Part shown: positions 11,168 through 23,518 of the stretch, in pieces
Position numbering within the stretch: position 1 is the stretch's first letter
How the letters are laid out: each line of letters begins with the position of its first letter
NCBI GenBank assembly: GCA_948474755.1
Contig: CAOLHI010002148.1
Location: 62,001-126,000, forward strand
Direction: 5' to 3'
Length of the DNA stretch: 64,000 nucleotides
Source of the DNA: Ctenosaura bakeri
Lineage: Eukaryota; Chordata; Lepidosauria; Squamata; Iguanidae
Notes under the pieces: generated by a model
Seen by the model: only the letters and a program-made list of their open reading frames with translations
What the model was told of the DNA's origin: nothing
Databases searched by the model: none
Made by a program: the position numbers and the translations under genes

Positions 11168-11576
11168 GGCCCTTTCCGTAGCTTACCTTCTCACGTTGCT
11201 GGAGTGTGGGCCTTGCCTCCTGCTTCCCTGCTGTTTGGGCTCCGCAGCTCCTTCCTGCTCATGCACGAGCCCCGCCTGTGCCCCACCCCTTCCTTCCGCA
11301 GTGCAGCCTGGGAGTTGTAGGCTGCACTGAGGAGAGGACGCGTGACAGGCCCAGCTTTAGAGGCTCCACACCGCAGGTAAGTGCAGCCCAGGCCCATGAG
11401 CCTTGCGCAAGCGTGGCTTATTTTCAGCTAAAAGCCAAAAATAAGAAAATGCGTATTTGCTGCGCCTGCGGGCCTTGAGCGTGGCAGAAATGGGAGTGTG
11501 TCACGCAGACCACTCCTGACATTTACGCAACGCACAAGGAGCCCTTTTGTTTGTAAACTGCCATGCGAAAAGGGTC
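11168..11576. mobile_element. Non-autonomous MITE-family element, 409 bp, TSD CCA
   Basis: Termini GGCCCTTTCCG...CGAAAAGGGTC, flanked by CCA at 11165-11167 and 11577-11579. Excision restores the SINE sequence gacacccagtggatttcc. The interior is CpG-rich and homologous to the copy at 40362-40790 (gggagttgtaggctgc versus gggagctgtaggctgc, and the hairpin at 11418-11444). No transposase. Confidence 0.8.
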
Positions 11577-11666
11577 CCAGTGGATTTCCATGGCTCAGTG
11601 GGGATTCAACTCTTTCTCTCCCAAGGTCCTAGTCCAACACCAAAACCACTATACCACACTGATTCC

Positions 11667-13690
11667 ATAAAGAAGAGTCCTAATTGAAAATAGGGAGAGG
11701 GGAGCACATTTGGACCTTTGATCCTAGAAAGCTGTACTGATATTTTTATCATGTGACAGGAGCTAGGAGAGTTCTGGTTTCTAGGTCCTTCCTACCCTCA
11801 TATTTTCAAAAGTTGGCAAGATGGAAGGAGTGGTTATAGGGAAGATGTCTTGGAATCTTGTTGATACAATGTCAGGCCCTGGATAGACCAATATCTAAGG
11901 CTTTAAGCTTAGCTGTATGAATTTTCAGAAGTGTTCCTCTGTCATTTCTTGTAGGCAGGAAGCAGAACTTGGAAGTAAAGAATTACAAGTAACATAGCTA
12001 CTTCTAACTGCTTTCTTTTGGAGACAAAGTGGGTCAATGAAGTTATGTTCTGAAAGTAAGACACTAATAAGGATGATATTACTTTATTCGTGTAATAAAT
12101 GTTGGCTTCTAGTTACTTTCAAAGCTTACCATTAAAGAGTGTTTTTAGAGAAATTTTGACAGGACTTTTTCAAATTCTAGATCATTCTCTCATTGATCCT
12201 AAGAGTTTTAAATCTCTAAAAACCAGAAATGGCTACTAATGGAGAAGCTCAGGGGATGTGGCATGAATAGATCCCAGGAAATTCTACAGCCAGAAGTGGG
12301 TCAGTATTGATTAATCCCATATTCTGGTGATGATAGTGATTTGGGTTTGAATCAGAATGGTCCTAGGCAAAAGATATCTGCTAGCCAAGTCTGTCCCATT
12401 ACAAAAGGTGCAGGTATAAGGGGGGAAATGAGGGCATTGTCCCTCAAAGTAAGAATTCTGCTTCTTATAAAAGTTTCGTTCATTTTCCAAATTTTTAGTA
12501 TTACACATAGAGTGAGACATTGAAAGGACTCTTCTATTTGCTGTGCTCACATTCCATTGGAAGGTTTGTCTGCCCCTTTGCTCTAGATGCCTAACTGTAT
12601 TTCTAAATGCTTGGCTGAAGTTTTAAGTTAGATCGTGCTAGAAATTTGGAGACTAGAGGAATATGTCATTTGAGTGTCAGCATTCTTATTTGGGGGCAAG
12701 GTCCTCATTCCAGCCCCTCCCCATAGCTATACTCCTGCCCCACTGACTTCCTCAGTCTCCAAGCCAAGGGAGATAAAAATTCTACTAAGCTATTATTATG
12801 TTTCAGTGCTCATGTTTCCTGCTGTACACAGAAGTTTTTGGGATCACAAAGTGTATATTGAAAATATGAGAAGGTGTTTAGAAGAGGTTGGAGAAAAACA
12901 AAATCTCCAAACAAGCACCCCAGTTCTGTTAACTGCGATGCTGATTCTCACCTCAATTCTAAACTTCTATGTGGGCTACATGTGGCCATCAAATCAATGT
13001 GACTTTCCAGTATTTCAAAATATGACTCCAAATGTGCTTAATCAAGCAACCTAAAAAGTGAGCCCCAAACAGTTGGCCTCCACTATGATCTTTACTAACC
13101 TACACTGCCAATAGATTACAATTAACTAGAAATGTACAGCTCAGCTATTGCTTAATGAAGGGGTTAGTGCCTGTGTCACTGAGACAAACTTTAAGATTTT
13201 CCAAGACAATTATATTCCTTTTATTAGAAAAGTCTACTGTAGTTGAACAAAAATTATAACTACTACTCTCCTTCAGATTATTGACATCCTCTCATGGAAT
13301 GACCACCTCACTCCAAAGTTCAGTGTTCTTCACCTATATGAAGGTAACTTCAAATCTTTGACCTTTTCCATTAGTTTTCTGTACAAGGTGAAAATAGTAA
13401 ATGAGAGGCCATATCAGAGCACTACTCAGCCTTACCACTGTGGTGAAAAAAGAAACTAGAAGAGAAACAGAGGTACAATCTAGCCATTTCTTAATGGGAA
13501 AACTCCTGTTGTAGCAATAATTAACTAATATACTTGGTAAAAAACAAAAACAAAACATTGGACTTTTGCAGTGTTTGTACAGGAAAGGAAAACAGTAGGT
13601 CATAGCCCATGGTCTGAGTCATTAAAGCCACTGGGACACTTGTTAGGACCATGGAATTTTTCACGTGCTACTCTGAACGTTGCATGACAA
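11667..13690. other. No recognisable feature
   Basis: AT-rich sequence with short chance ORFs only; no repeat family recognised. Confidence 0.45.
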
Positions 13691-13691
13691 A

Positions 13692-13942
13692 GAGGTCAGC
13701 TCTACCATCAGGCAAAATAAAGTAATTGCCTCAGGTACTGAAGGTATTGAATCTCTGTGTGCCCAGTGCAGCCTTTTACTCCTAAGCCAGCTGGCTGCCT
13801 TCAAGTATTGTAGGGGGCACCATCCCACCCTCATTTTTTAAGAAAGATTCAATTGCCAGTCCGGTTGTTTTTGTACAGAGAATGGGAGGTGGCACCATCT
13901 TTTTTTTATCTCAGGCAGCAAGATGTCTTGAGTCAGCCCTCT
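13692..13942. repeat. Dispersed repeat, possible hAT-like MITE
   Basis: The left end ggtcagctctaccatcaggc and the complement of the right end (gggctgactcaagacat) are loosely inverted. The interior has gcctcagg on one side and ctcaggcagcaag on the other. Related gcctgaggca-type segments occur at 35690-35770, 37645-37740 and 45710-45770. Class is uncertain. Confidence 0.35.
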
Positions 13943-15873
13943 GAGCCTACCAATAAAAGATTTCATATATATGAATGGAACATCTCCAGTTGATGTTGCT
14001 TCTCCAGAAATATTTGTCATATTAATGGAGATTAACACCATCAATGGCTATTAGTTGAAATGATGATCTGTAATCTTCAGGATCACTGGTAGATTGTGCC
14101 TCTATATTGGTTGCTAGAGAGCATGAAAGGGTATAGTTGCACATGTTTTGCTGGCAGGTTCCTCATAAGCAACTGGTTGGCTACCATGTGTATAGAAACC
14201 TGGACTGGATAGGTCTTGGGTCTGATCCAAAAGTGCTGTTCTTACAATCTATATGAAGGCATTTGACTTCAGTACTGTTAGGAATAATTTATCTCTGTAA
14301 CATGAAGAGGTTAATTCAGCCACCACAGAACTGCCAGTACTGAGGCAACTGTCCTATCTTCATATATAGTTGTAACTTTTCTTGAAAGACCTGTTACAGG
14401 CCGGATGTTCCAGGAAAAGATTTGCCAACTTGCTCTATTTACCATGCACAGAGCATTCTATCAGGGTAAACCACCACATAATACATTGTGTCTTCTGTGT
14501 CTAGATTACACTATAGGAGTCCCAGAACCCTCTCATGTTGGACCCAGTAGGGACCAGAAAACACAGAGAAAACTCTTGTATGAGCAATTATCTTATATGA
14601 GTCCCATGATGGCACCAGCAGAATCTCAAACTCCATTTTCTTTTGTCTCCTATAAACTGGCCAAGTAGCAAAATAGATTATTAAAAAATAGGACGGGGAA
14701 ATGTGTGGTCCTCCAGTTGTTGAACTGCACCTCTCACTGGCCCCGTCCAGCATACTGAGGTGAGGGATGATGAGCGTTGCTGACAAATAACATAAGAAAC
14801 GTCAAACATTCCCCCATCCTTGCTATGACAACTCCTCAACCTGGAAGTAGATTTTTTGTGTTTCTAACACATGCACTTGATGAAATATAAACTGGCTTTC
14901 CGTCTTCTTTTGTGCCACTGATTTACTTCTTGCTGCATGAACCTCATTCATATGACTTAATTTTGTTCTAACAGAGGTTGACAGTAAGAAAACCCCCCAC
15001 ACTAGATTCATTTGGTCATTTGACCTGATCCTATAATTAACACAACTGTTCATCTGACTGTGGGGAGCAGAGAACCCACACTCTTCGTTTTTCCATTTAT
15101 TCTCTTTTTTCTCTTCTTTATAAATTAAGTCAAAGGTGGCCATATTTCCAGTCAGGATCTGGCAGTGGAACTAGGCAGCTGTTCAGAAACTTCCAAAAGC
15201 GCAACAAATGGAACTGATGGAGTTAATGGGCTTGGCCTTATGATGGTGACTCATGCTGAGCCACAGTCACTTAGGAGAAACAATCCCAGCCTTTCAGTAG
15301 AATTTCGTCTCAGTGGGAAGGGCTTGCAATGCTATCTGTTGAGTCTGATATTTGTGCTGAGAATAAGACATTGCAGGAATGAGTTGCACCTATCAGCTCT
15401 GTGGGTCTCGGTTTGCAGAAAGGGTGTTTGAGGATTTTTCCACCCTATCTGCATGAGTGCAGCAATCAGAAATTCAAACAGGAGCAGCTGCTGAGTACTT
15501 AAAATAACAGAGGAGCCATTCATATCTTCCTTAAGATAGTCAAGTCAACACAAGCTGGATGTTTGGAACATGAATCCAGCTTTAAAAAATGTGGCTTAGG
15601 AATGGGAGGACGAGCACTTCTTCCAGTAAGTCAAGTTCAGCAAAGGTGAGCTGGCTTACTTTTAGATCCATGATGAATGCTGTGATTTAATTGCAAACCA
15701 GGGGATTTCAGGGTTTCAGTTAAGGAAGCCAACATTTAAAAGTCCTCCTTTCCCACAGAATCACCTAAATACTGCCCCTTGCCACTCTTCTATGCAACTG
15801 GTGGTAGAGCTCAGTCTCATTCTTTTGAGAGTTTGTGGCTTTGCTTATTGGTAGCCTTCCAAGAAAAGAACTC
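13943..15873. other. No recognisable gene
   Basis: AT-rich sequence. 14704-14790 contains a degraded 'ggtcctccagttgttgaact' dispersed motif typical of squamate interspersed repeats. Nothing else recognised. Confidence 0.45.
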
Positions 15874-15876
15874 TCA

Positions 15877-16293
15877 GGCCCTTTCTGCAGGACAGTGTCC
15901 TCCTTGGCAAGGGACATGAGAAGAGCGGGACCACAATGATGCTTCCACATGATATTGTTGCAGTCCCGCTCTTCTCACATCACCAGCCAGTGTGATCGCG
16001 GGCTACATCATTGATGGAAAAACTCCAACAATGACCTCCAATCTTGTGAGCCTTCCATTGCCACCAGCCATGCAGAAGGGCCGGAAGTGTGGTCACACAC
16101 TTCCTTCCCCACTGCAGCATGGGAAGATGGCTGGCTGCAGTGCAGAAGGAAGAAGTGTGTCTCTCATGCTCCCTTCCACTGGCAGCAGGTCAGGTGCAGA
16201 GGGGAGCACTGGGGACATGCTTTCATCCCAGTAGAGGCACTGCCAGGATTGCAAGGGGACAACATGTGAGAGTGCCATCCTGTGGAAATAGCC
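15877..16293. mobile_element. Non-autonomous MITE-family element, 417 bp, TSD TCA
   Basis: Starts GGCCCTTTCTGCAGGACAG and ends TGTGGAAATAGCC, flanked by TCA on both sides (15874-15876 and 16294-16296). A strong internal inverted repeat (gagaagagcgggac near 15910 and gtcccgctcttctc near 15965) can fold into a hairpin. The interior is distinct from the other long copies. Overlapping short ORFs in several frames are chance. Confidence 0.78.
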
Positions 16294-16296
16294 TCA

Positions 16297-17464
16297 GTTT
16301 CTCCAACTGGAAATAAGACCATATCAGGTATAATTGAGATTAGTACAGGGAGACAATAGCCTCCCATCAATTTACTCTAAATTGGGACTACTTTCTCCTT
16401 CAAAACCCAATTAGTTTTTCTTTTTTATTTGGCTTTTAGTAATCCACAAGGTAAATATGCAGATATTGGCAGATTTACATCTATAAACTGGACACCATAT
16501 AAATGTTCTTCTGGAGACCTAACTAGGCAAGACATTATTTTTCTTTAAAAGACAATCCGCTACAGATGTTGAATGCAACTAGCACCTTTCCACTCTTGTT
16601 GCAGTTGTGATTGACTGTCATGTCATGGACATTACAGGACTTTAACTTTGATGCTCATGCCATGTTGGATGCCAACATGGTCCGTTGAACTTGCAACCAG
16701 CTGAGCCCTGAGATACTTTGCCACCTTACTCCTTTTGTCAGAACTGTCAATTTAATGTTGTCATGGTTGCAGAATTGCTAAGAGGACAACTATAGCACTT
16801 GCTCATATATCTAATCACACATAGACACACACACGAGCATGTGTGCACACACAGAAGCCTCATGTGTAGGAGCCACAAGTTAATATTCAGCAGAGAAGTC
16901 ATGGCAGCCTGGCTTTTTTATTCACCAGAAAAAACAATCCCTATTGGCAGTTGAATAGACAGTCCCTCAGGGGACCAATTACTCTATTTTGTGCTGTACA
17001 AACTGCAGTAGCTGGCTGCCAGCTCTCGTGGGAGCAACTCCATTGGGCTGCACTAACAGAGGCCAGCCTGATATTCAAGACACAAGTTGTTCCTCATGTC
17101 AAAACTGCTGCTAATGACACAATTAACTAGCTGGGGACTACTGAGAAGCTCTTAATTAGGTAAACACTGCTCTATGAGAAATGATTGCCTGCCGTGAAGC
17201 ATCCTGGTGCATGTCAGTTTGTTAGAAGGTGAAGCCTCGATATGGAAAATAAAGTTCTCTCCTTCAAGGTTGGATTAAGAGGTTAAAGCGCCAACCATGC
17301 TGGCAAATCTCCCCGCACGACCATCAACACAAAACTAAGCTCACTGTGAACAGTCTCCTGTTTCACTGGGCCATTGCTGAGGTAATTTCCATCTTTTGTT
17401 AAGCAACAGCCTCAAGGAGGTAAGAATCTCAACAAGTGGTCCTGTGTATTGGGTTAATGTAGAC
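16297..17464. other. No recognisable feature
   Basis: AT-rich sequence. An imperfect CA/TG-rich tract lies at about 16804-16858. Confidence 0.45.
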
Positions 17465-17467
17465 AGA

Positions 17468-17945
17468 GACCATTTCCTCATGGGGCGAGGAAATTGCCTC
17501 GTGGCACTACTCACTGGACTTTTGGGCTCCCTGGTCCGGTCCATGCTGCTCCGGAGCAGCGCGTGGCCGCCGCTCCGCGCTGCTCCGGGGACAAAAAAGG
17601 CAGCTTCCAGTTGGTCGAGGCTCTCCACCAACCGCTGAAAGCCTAAAGCCCACCCCCAGCAGATCGCCAGCCTAAAGCCCACCCCCAGCAGATCGCAGGC
17701 TCGCACTGGGGCGAGCCTGCAAATCTGCACTGGAGCGCAGGCACAGAGTGGCGCGCTCCGTCCTTTTGAAAGACCTGTTTCAAGTGGTCTTTCAAAAGCA
17801 TGCTGGACGACCACTTCAGGTCGTTCCAGAGCGGGCTGAGGTGCAGAACTACACTAAGTAGGTCCGACCCAGTCTGCTCCCAGGTGCAGACGTCCTCCCT
17901 GGAGGATGCTCTGCACTGTTTCTTTAAGCTCATGCGGAAATGGCC
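17468..17945. mobile_element. Non-autonomous MITE-family element, 478 bp, TSD AGA
   Basis: Starts GACCATTTCCTCATG and ends CATGCGGAAATGGCC, flanked by AGA on both sides (17465-17467 and 17946-17948). The interior is the reverse-complement homologue of the copy at 3005-3472. It contains a tandem duplication of about 28 bp (agcctaaagcccaccccca..., two copies at about 17638-17696). GC-rich, with no transposase; the open stretches on both strands are by-products of composition. Confidence 0.82.
17638..17696. repeat. 28-bp tandem duplication inside a MITE
   Basis: Two adjacent near-identical copies of the unit containing cctaaagcccacccccagc followed by agatcg. The homologous element at 3005-3472 has only one such segment, so the duplication arose in this copy or its sublineage. 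Confidence 0.85.
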
Positions 17946-17948
17946 AGA

Positions 17949-18720
17949 TACTATAATAAAATGGATCTGGGACCTTCTGTCTGTTTTGAGGCAAGGCTCA
18001 CTCTCACCTATGTAGGGCTAGCCCTCACACAAAATGAAGGGAATCCCTCACGTGGCAAAGCAGGAGAGGTGGCAAGCTGGGCATCCCTTTTGCCACTGGG
18101 AGAGGCTCCACCTCTGCCTGCTACTATTTCATGGACACACGGTACTATAGAAGGTGTTTCAGAAGAGCTTTACTAGCTCTTGAACTGCAGGAAATGCCCA
18201 AGCACATCAATGGCTAGCAGTACACTTGAGAACATTTCTTGCCCAATGTCTCATATTGAGCACCTTTCAGAGTGAGATATGAGATGGACAGCCTGTCCAG
18301 AGCAGCTTTCTGCCTACTGTCTCCTCCTGGAAGGACAGTGGTGGCCACTGGGGTCAGTAGTGGCAATTAGAATGGCACTATCAGGAGACCAACCACCATC
18401 ACTGAAACCTTCACTGCAGTTCATGCTGTTCAATACAGTTTCCTGACTGTCTGTATAGCATTTTCAAGGTCCTGGAGAAACAGGGATGGGGGAAGAAGCA
18501 TGTTTCCACCAGCCTAGTTTCATCTGTTTAATCTAAATCCAACCCAAAGCATATATGCACATTAGCTCACTTCCTTCTGTCTCTCACTGCTTATACTACA
18601 TTCCTTTTGATATGGTCTACAACTCATTTCCTCCCACAAGAGGTGAGCAAAATTAATTTCTTTGTAGGCCAATGCAGCTATGTGTGTACCATATATGTAC
18701 AGAAGCAAGATTGGCTAGTA
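17949..18720. other. No recognisable feature
   Basis: Unremarkable non-coding sequence; no gene or repeat family recognised. Confidence 0.45.
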
Positions 18721-19400
18721 CAGTCAGTCAGTCAAGTCAGTCAAATTTTATTTTACAGTCCATATACCCAACATAGTGAACCATCCAATTGTATGGTATA
18801 GAGAAAATACACCTACTAAAAATAGGATATAAATATATAAATAGGATAGACTATAAACATGATATAAAAGCATAAAATAGGATATAAATGCATAAAATAG
18901 TATAAAATAGTATAAAAATACATGAAGTAAATTAAATCATAAACAATATAGATTATTAGATAAAATATAAATAGGCATTCATTAATTCCATCTCATTAAA
19001 AAAACAATAGAATTAGATTGATCTTAAAGTGCAATTGCCAGTATCCCGACATAGTTTTGACACTTCTCTCTCTCTTTCTTAATAGTTGATGACAGAAATT
19101 TAGCAACTGATAGGGTTATGTTTAGACGTATGTCCTCCAACTGGATTTTTACATAGAAGTTTTCTGAATGACCCAGCATACAACCCAAAAAGGGAGAGAT
19201 GAAATGATGGCGACCCTGACTATAGAAAATACAAGATAGCAAAATATGTGACATTGATTCAACTTCTTGCAACTCACAAAGACAAAACCTTGCAGAAGTG
19301 GGAACCCAGCATATCTGCCAAAAAATTATTCTGAGGGGAAAGCATTGCTTCTGGCCTTAGTGAATAATATGCGATAGTCTGGCACAGTCAAGTTACTTAT
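18721..19400 (-). mobile_element. LINE 3' end with zinc-finger-type C-terminal domain
   Basis: The minus strand at 19400-19024 encodes a decayed LINE ORF2 C-terminus. Recognisable pieces are a FTKARSNAFPS-like segment and FGRYAGFP, then LQEVESMSHILLSCIFYSQG (the conserved E-x-HxLLxC-xxY block of many LINE C-termini) and LNITLSVAKFLSSTIKK. It is followed by an AT-rich 3' UTR with repeated ataggatataaat units and a gact-type tetramer tail at 18721-18740. The LINE clade is unresolved; it differs from the L2/CR1 copies in this window. Confidence 0.65.
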
Positions 19401-19409
19401 TCTATTTCC

Positions 19410-19572
19410 TGGCATATAAGAATCACTTTTTTTCCTGAAAAATACTGTTTGAAAATGGGATGCGTCTTATACGCTAGTGCATCTTATATGCTGGCAAATA
19501 GTATTTGCCAGTGTATAAATGGGGTGCGTCTTATATGCTGGTGAATCTTATATGCTGGCAAATACAGTAAAT
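19410..19572. repeat. Degraded MITE-like repeat with 64-bp periodicity
   Basis: The segment gatgcgtcttatacgctag...cttatatgctggcaaat (from about 19457) recurs 64 bp later (gtgcgtcttatatgctggtg... from about 19521). The ggcatataag and cttatatgcc blocks are inverted relative to each other, as in the termini of a DNA transposon. Family unknown. Confidence 0.45.
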
Positions 19573-19574
19573 TG

Positions 19575-22303
19575 GTAGCTTGACAGAAGAATCCCACATA
19601 CTAAATATTTAAAGCACTGGTTGAGCAGGATGAGATGGAACTGGCTAGTACATATATCCCTAACTGATGAGGAAGCAAGCCTACAAAGGTGGGTGCATGT
19701 GGAATTCCTGGCCTGATCCAACTGATGGGAACACGTGGAACATACTTAGATGAGAGACCATAGGAGATTCCCACTGTTTAAAAAGGATGAGCACTGGACA
19801 TGATCTGCACCATCAGAATAGCTAATTAGTGTTTTTTGTTTCATTTTCTAAAACAAAAGCTTATATCCTGCTCTTCTAGTGTTTTCACTCAGGGCAGCAA
19901 CAACAACATAAAACAAGGACATAAAGGACAATAAAGTCATAGAAAATCCATATAACAGGAATAGGGAAAATGCAATAAACACCCCTTGAACTCATGTTAC
20001 AAATTCCCATCTAAATAGGAATGGCTTTGTCATACAACAGAAAGCTACTAGAGAGAGTGCGTGTCTGTCCTGCCAGCTCAAAGAACAGGCAATTTAGGTG
20101 CAGCCACTAAGAAGGCTCTCTCTCTCTCTCTCTCTCTCCTGTCCTCTTTATAATTGAGACACTGAGAATAGGAGTTAGATTGCCCGCAACTGAGGCTGCT
20201 TCACTCTATGTGACTGACCAGGTCAACATAGTCTACATGACCTGGGATTATAGCAGATCAGGGAAGACATTTCCTATGGATCATTGGCATGTTTATTTAT
20301 TTTTCAGTTCCTGCCATTTGACTGCTTCATACTTGAAAAGAAGCCTTTTGTGCTCTTGTGCCATGGCTGTTTGCCACCATAATAAAACAACACAATTGCA
20401 ATACATTCACACTGCAAATGGATACATGAACCCAAAGGATAATAGGCTTGGCTGGCTGCACACATCCTCCATTGTGTTCTAAGGACTGAACAAAGGCAGC
20501 AGAGGGAGAGTCTGGAACACAGAGAATGGTTCATGGGAACAAGTTCACAACCATTGATTTATAGGGGAGCAAATAAAGGGATGTACTCAAATTATTTGGA
20601 TGGAGTTTAATCCTGCTCCTCAACATGTCCTGATTTTGAGCTTTTTAGGGCACCTGCACTTGGCATGTTTTATAAGGAAGAGTGTGAAATGAGATGGGAT
20701 GTTGTCCACTACTCTTACATATCAAGAAAATGCTTACCTTCTCACTGGCAAGAACATTTAAAATATTGGTAAAGCTTTTCTTCATCTCAACCTTCTAGCT
20801 CCATTCATAACATAGCAAACATTTGAGGAGAGTGAGCTTCATTCTCTCTATTGCCCTTTCTTTGCTCTCTACATGTGGAGGGAGGCTCTATGAAGGGAAG
20901 AGTCTCCTCCCTTCAAATAGGTTCTCTGAGCAATTTTCACTGCTGATTTTCCAGCATCCAGAACTTCATATGAAGCCTCCACAGATAGACGAGGCTCTCT
21001 TCTTGGAAAGTCACTCCCAATGTGTATAGGGGCATAGACAGGGAGGTGAAAAGGAGTTACTGCATTCCCCCTCCTCAAATGTTTGCTTTATTCGGATTAG
21101 CCTTGGGAAAAATTACTTTTTAAGACTACCACACCTAGATCTGCCCAGGCAGTATGGGTATTCCATCCCCTTTTCCAAAGTCTAATTTTGATTCTAAAAG
21201 CCTTCCTAAGATTTCTCTCAGCAATTTAATGAGTTTTGTAGTGCTGCTGTGAATTTTGTACTGATGCTGTGAGACCTACTTGCCTGAAAAATTGTAGGAA
21301 ATTTTTGAGCATCACTTGTCCCTTAGATTTGAAGGATTAAGTCCTAGATGAAATGGTTAGACTAAGTTATTTCTGTGCTACTTCTCAAGTTGTCTTGTTC
21401 TAAGACTATTCCCCCCTATTTTTTTCCTTGACTGTCATTCTGTCTATCAGTTGCACAATGTTTCTAAACCCCAAACCACAATTACACAGTTCAATTTTAG
21501 GACACTGGATTATGTACTACTAAAATCTTTTACCTTCTGCATTGGAAAATGTGGGAAAATGAGAAAACAAGAAAAAATGCAAGAATGGTAACTATGCTCA
21601 AGCCCTCTTTAAGTACTACTACAACCTACTAATTTCAATAGGACAGCTAAACATGTGCCTAATAAGATCTTTAAAGTGAGATTTGCTTTGGCTTTCAGAC
21701 AATCTATATAGCCTGGTGATTTGATTTTTCCCTATATAAACAGAAAGGGGTGACAGAGAGAGAGATTACTACCTGGGAGAGTTGCTAATTCCACTTCTGA
21801 AATATCTAGTTGGTGTTGCAACACTACAAGCAGCTGCAGCTGTAGTCTGTGCATCTTTGGGATGGACAAATTTGGAAAGCCTAAGAGCCATTTTTTGGCC
21901 TTACAGACTTATTTTAGTTTATATATTAAGGCATGGGGGTATGCACCTTGGTTTAAGGGATAAAAAGGTTTCTAAAAGTACAGTTCTTAATGTTTTGACA
22001 AAATAAAGGGGGGAGTCCTGGGGCCACAAAAAAGAATTGCAGATACGTGAGAAACATGGCTGACATACTGCCTGTCTTGATCTAAGGTATGTTTTAATCT
22101 TGTTAATGTGTAACTCAAAGGAACATTTTATAATGAGGTCTGTTTCCTCATTTTTCCTTTTTGGTTTATAAAACTCATGTGACTGAAATGCTGAAAAAAA
22201 GTTGACATCAATATGACAATGCCTATTATTTGTTATTAATGCTGACATTGCTCCATCCGTATGCAAATCCCAGTCCAATTCCACCAGTTCCTAGTTTGAC
22301 TTT
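19575..22303. other. No recognisable gene
   Basis: AT-rich DNA. A (CT)n microsatellite lies at 20117-20138. No protein domain or repeat family recognised otherwise. Confidence 0.45.
20117..20138. repeat. (CT)n microsatellite
   Basis: About eleven uninterrupted CT dinucleotides. Confidence 0.9.
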
Positions 22304-22377
22304 TATTGTTGTTGTTGTTGTTGTTGTTTTGTTGTTTTGTGCCTTCAAGTCATTTCTGACTTGTGGTGACTTTAAGG
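22304..22377 (-). mobile_element. SINE tail fragment with (TTG)n
   Basis: A (TTG)n tract (22305-22339) runs into gtgccttcaagtcatttctg and acttgtggtgac, the antisense 3' end of the tRNA-derived SINE. Only the tail survives. Confidence 0.7.
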
Positions 22378-23518
22378 ACCTTAAATCTCTCTTTACTGGG
22401 CTCTAATATCTCCAGTCACAACTCTTACTTGTGCCAGATTCCATTCTTCAGGCCCCACCAAGGTGTTAGAATGTTCCCCCTCAGTACCTGTAGAGTGTAA
22501 AACAATATGTGCAGTTCAATAGCAGCTTATATACTAATGAAACATTGCTTGTGAAGACACAGTTGCTTGCCTCATCCTTTAAAACACTTTGTCATGATTA
22601 TGGCTATTCTTAGCTCAAAACTCTAACAGCTGTACAAAATGGCTGCCAACCAATTTCATGTTATTTGTAGTGAGTTTGCCAGAGGCACGGAGTCAACACA
22701 AGGATTATTTTATAGACATAGGAGGAACAAACAGTCTTCTTCTACTTTATCATGAGATATCAGAGCTTAAGAAATTTACTTTGAAGACCTTCATTTCCAG
22801 AATCACTAGCCAGCAAGGTTGCTGTGAGATTCTGGGAGTTGTAGTCCCAACATATAATTTTTCCAAGCAGCAATTAGTTTGGAAACAGAAGGTCTACTGC
22901 CACCATGTTTTTCTGTATTCATATTTGGAGGAGATAGTTAAAGACGTTGGGAATGATTATTCAAAATGTTAAGGGGAAATGATCTTTTCACAAGGTTTTC
23001 TGTAGCATTCTGCTCTTATTTGCCATTGCAGATTCATTGCAGACTCCTTACATTTGCTTGACTTTGCTATAAAGCATTATCTTACACTAATATATTTCTG
23101 TTCTCCTATTCCTCTTGCCTATTGAATCTTGAATCACAGAGATGAATTAAATCCTATATCTCAGACAGGTAAGAGACACTCATCCTAGTAATGTCTTTAC
23201 ATTAGTAAGGCATATAAATGTGCATATCCTAGTCAAAGTCTCAAAGAGACATGTGTTTTCAGTGTCATCCCAAAATACATTTTATGGACACTTCATATGA
23301 CATGATCATTTGCCCAAAGGGAAAGAGAGACATTAGGTAGGAAGGCAATTCTTTGTTAATTTTGTTATCCAAGGAAGAACAAGACATTTTTAGTGATTTT
23401 TTTCTCTGCTGCTAGAAATTATTCAGAAATAAGCAGTTTTCAAAGATTATTCATAGTGTTACTTCGGTGGAGAAACTCTATTCCGGGGTCTACAATTTTG
23501 ATATTAAAATATGGTTCT
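22378..23518. other. No recognisable gene
   Basis: AT-rich sequence. 22790-22870 contains a dispersed 'agattctgggagttgtagtc' motif; nothing else recognised. Confidence 0.4.

Larger units (their letters stand above)
10230..11664 (-). mobile_element. tRNA-derived SINE split by two MITEs
   Basis: Three pieces of one antisense SINE remain in order. They are 10230-10275 (gacatatgacaaccctg), 11078-11167 (tatgggttttcttagcagg to cttacccaaggacaccca) and 11577-11664 (ccagtggatttccatggctc to accactataccacact). Removing the elements at 10276-11077 and 11168-11576 rejoins a normal SINE body of about 220 bp. Confidence 0.85.
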
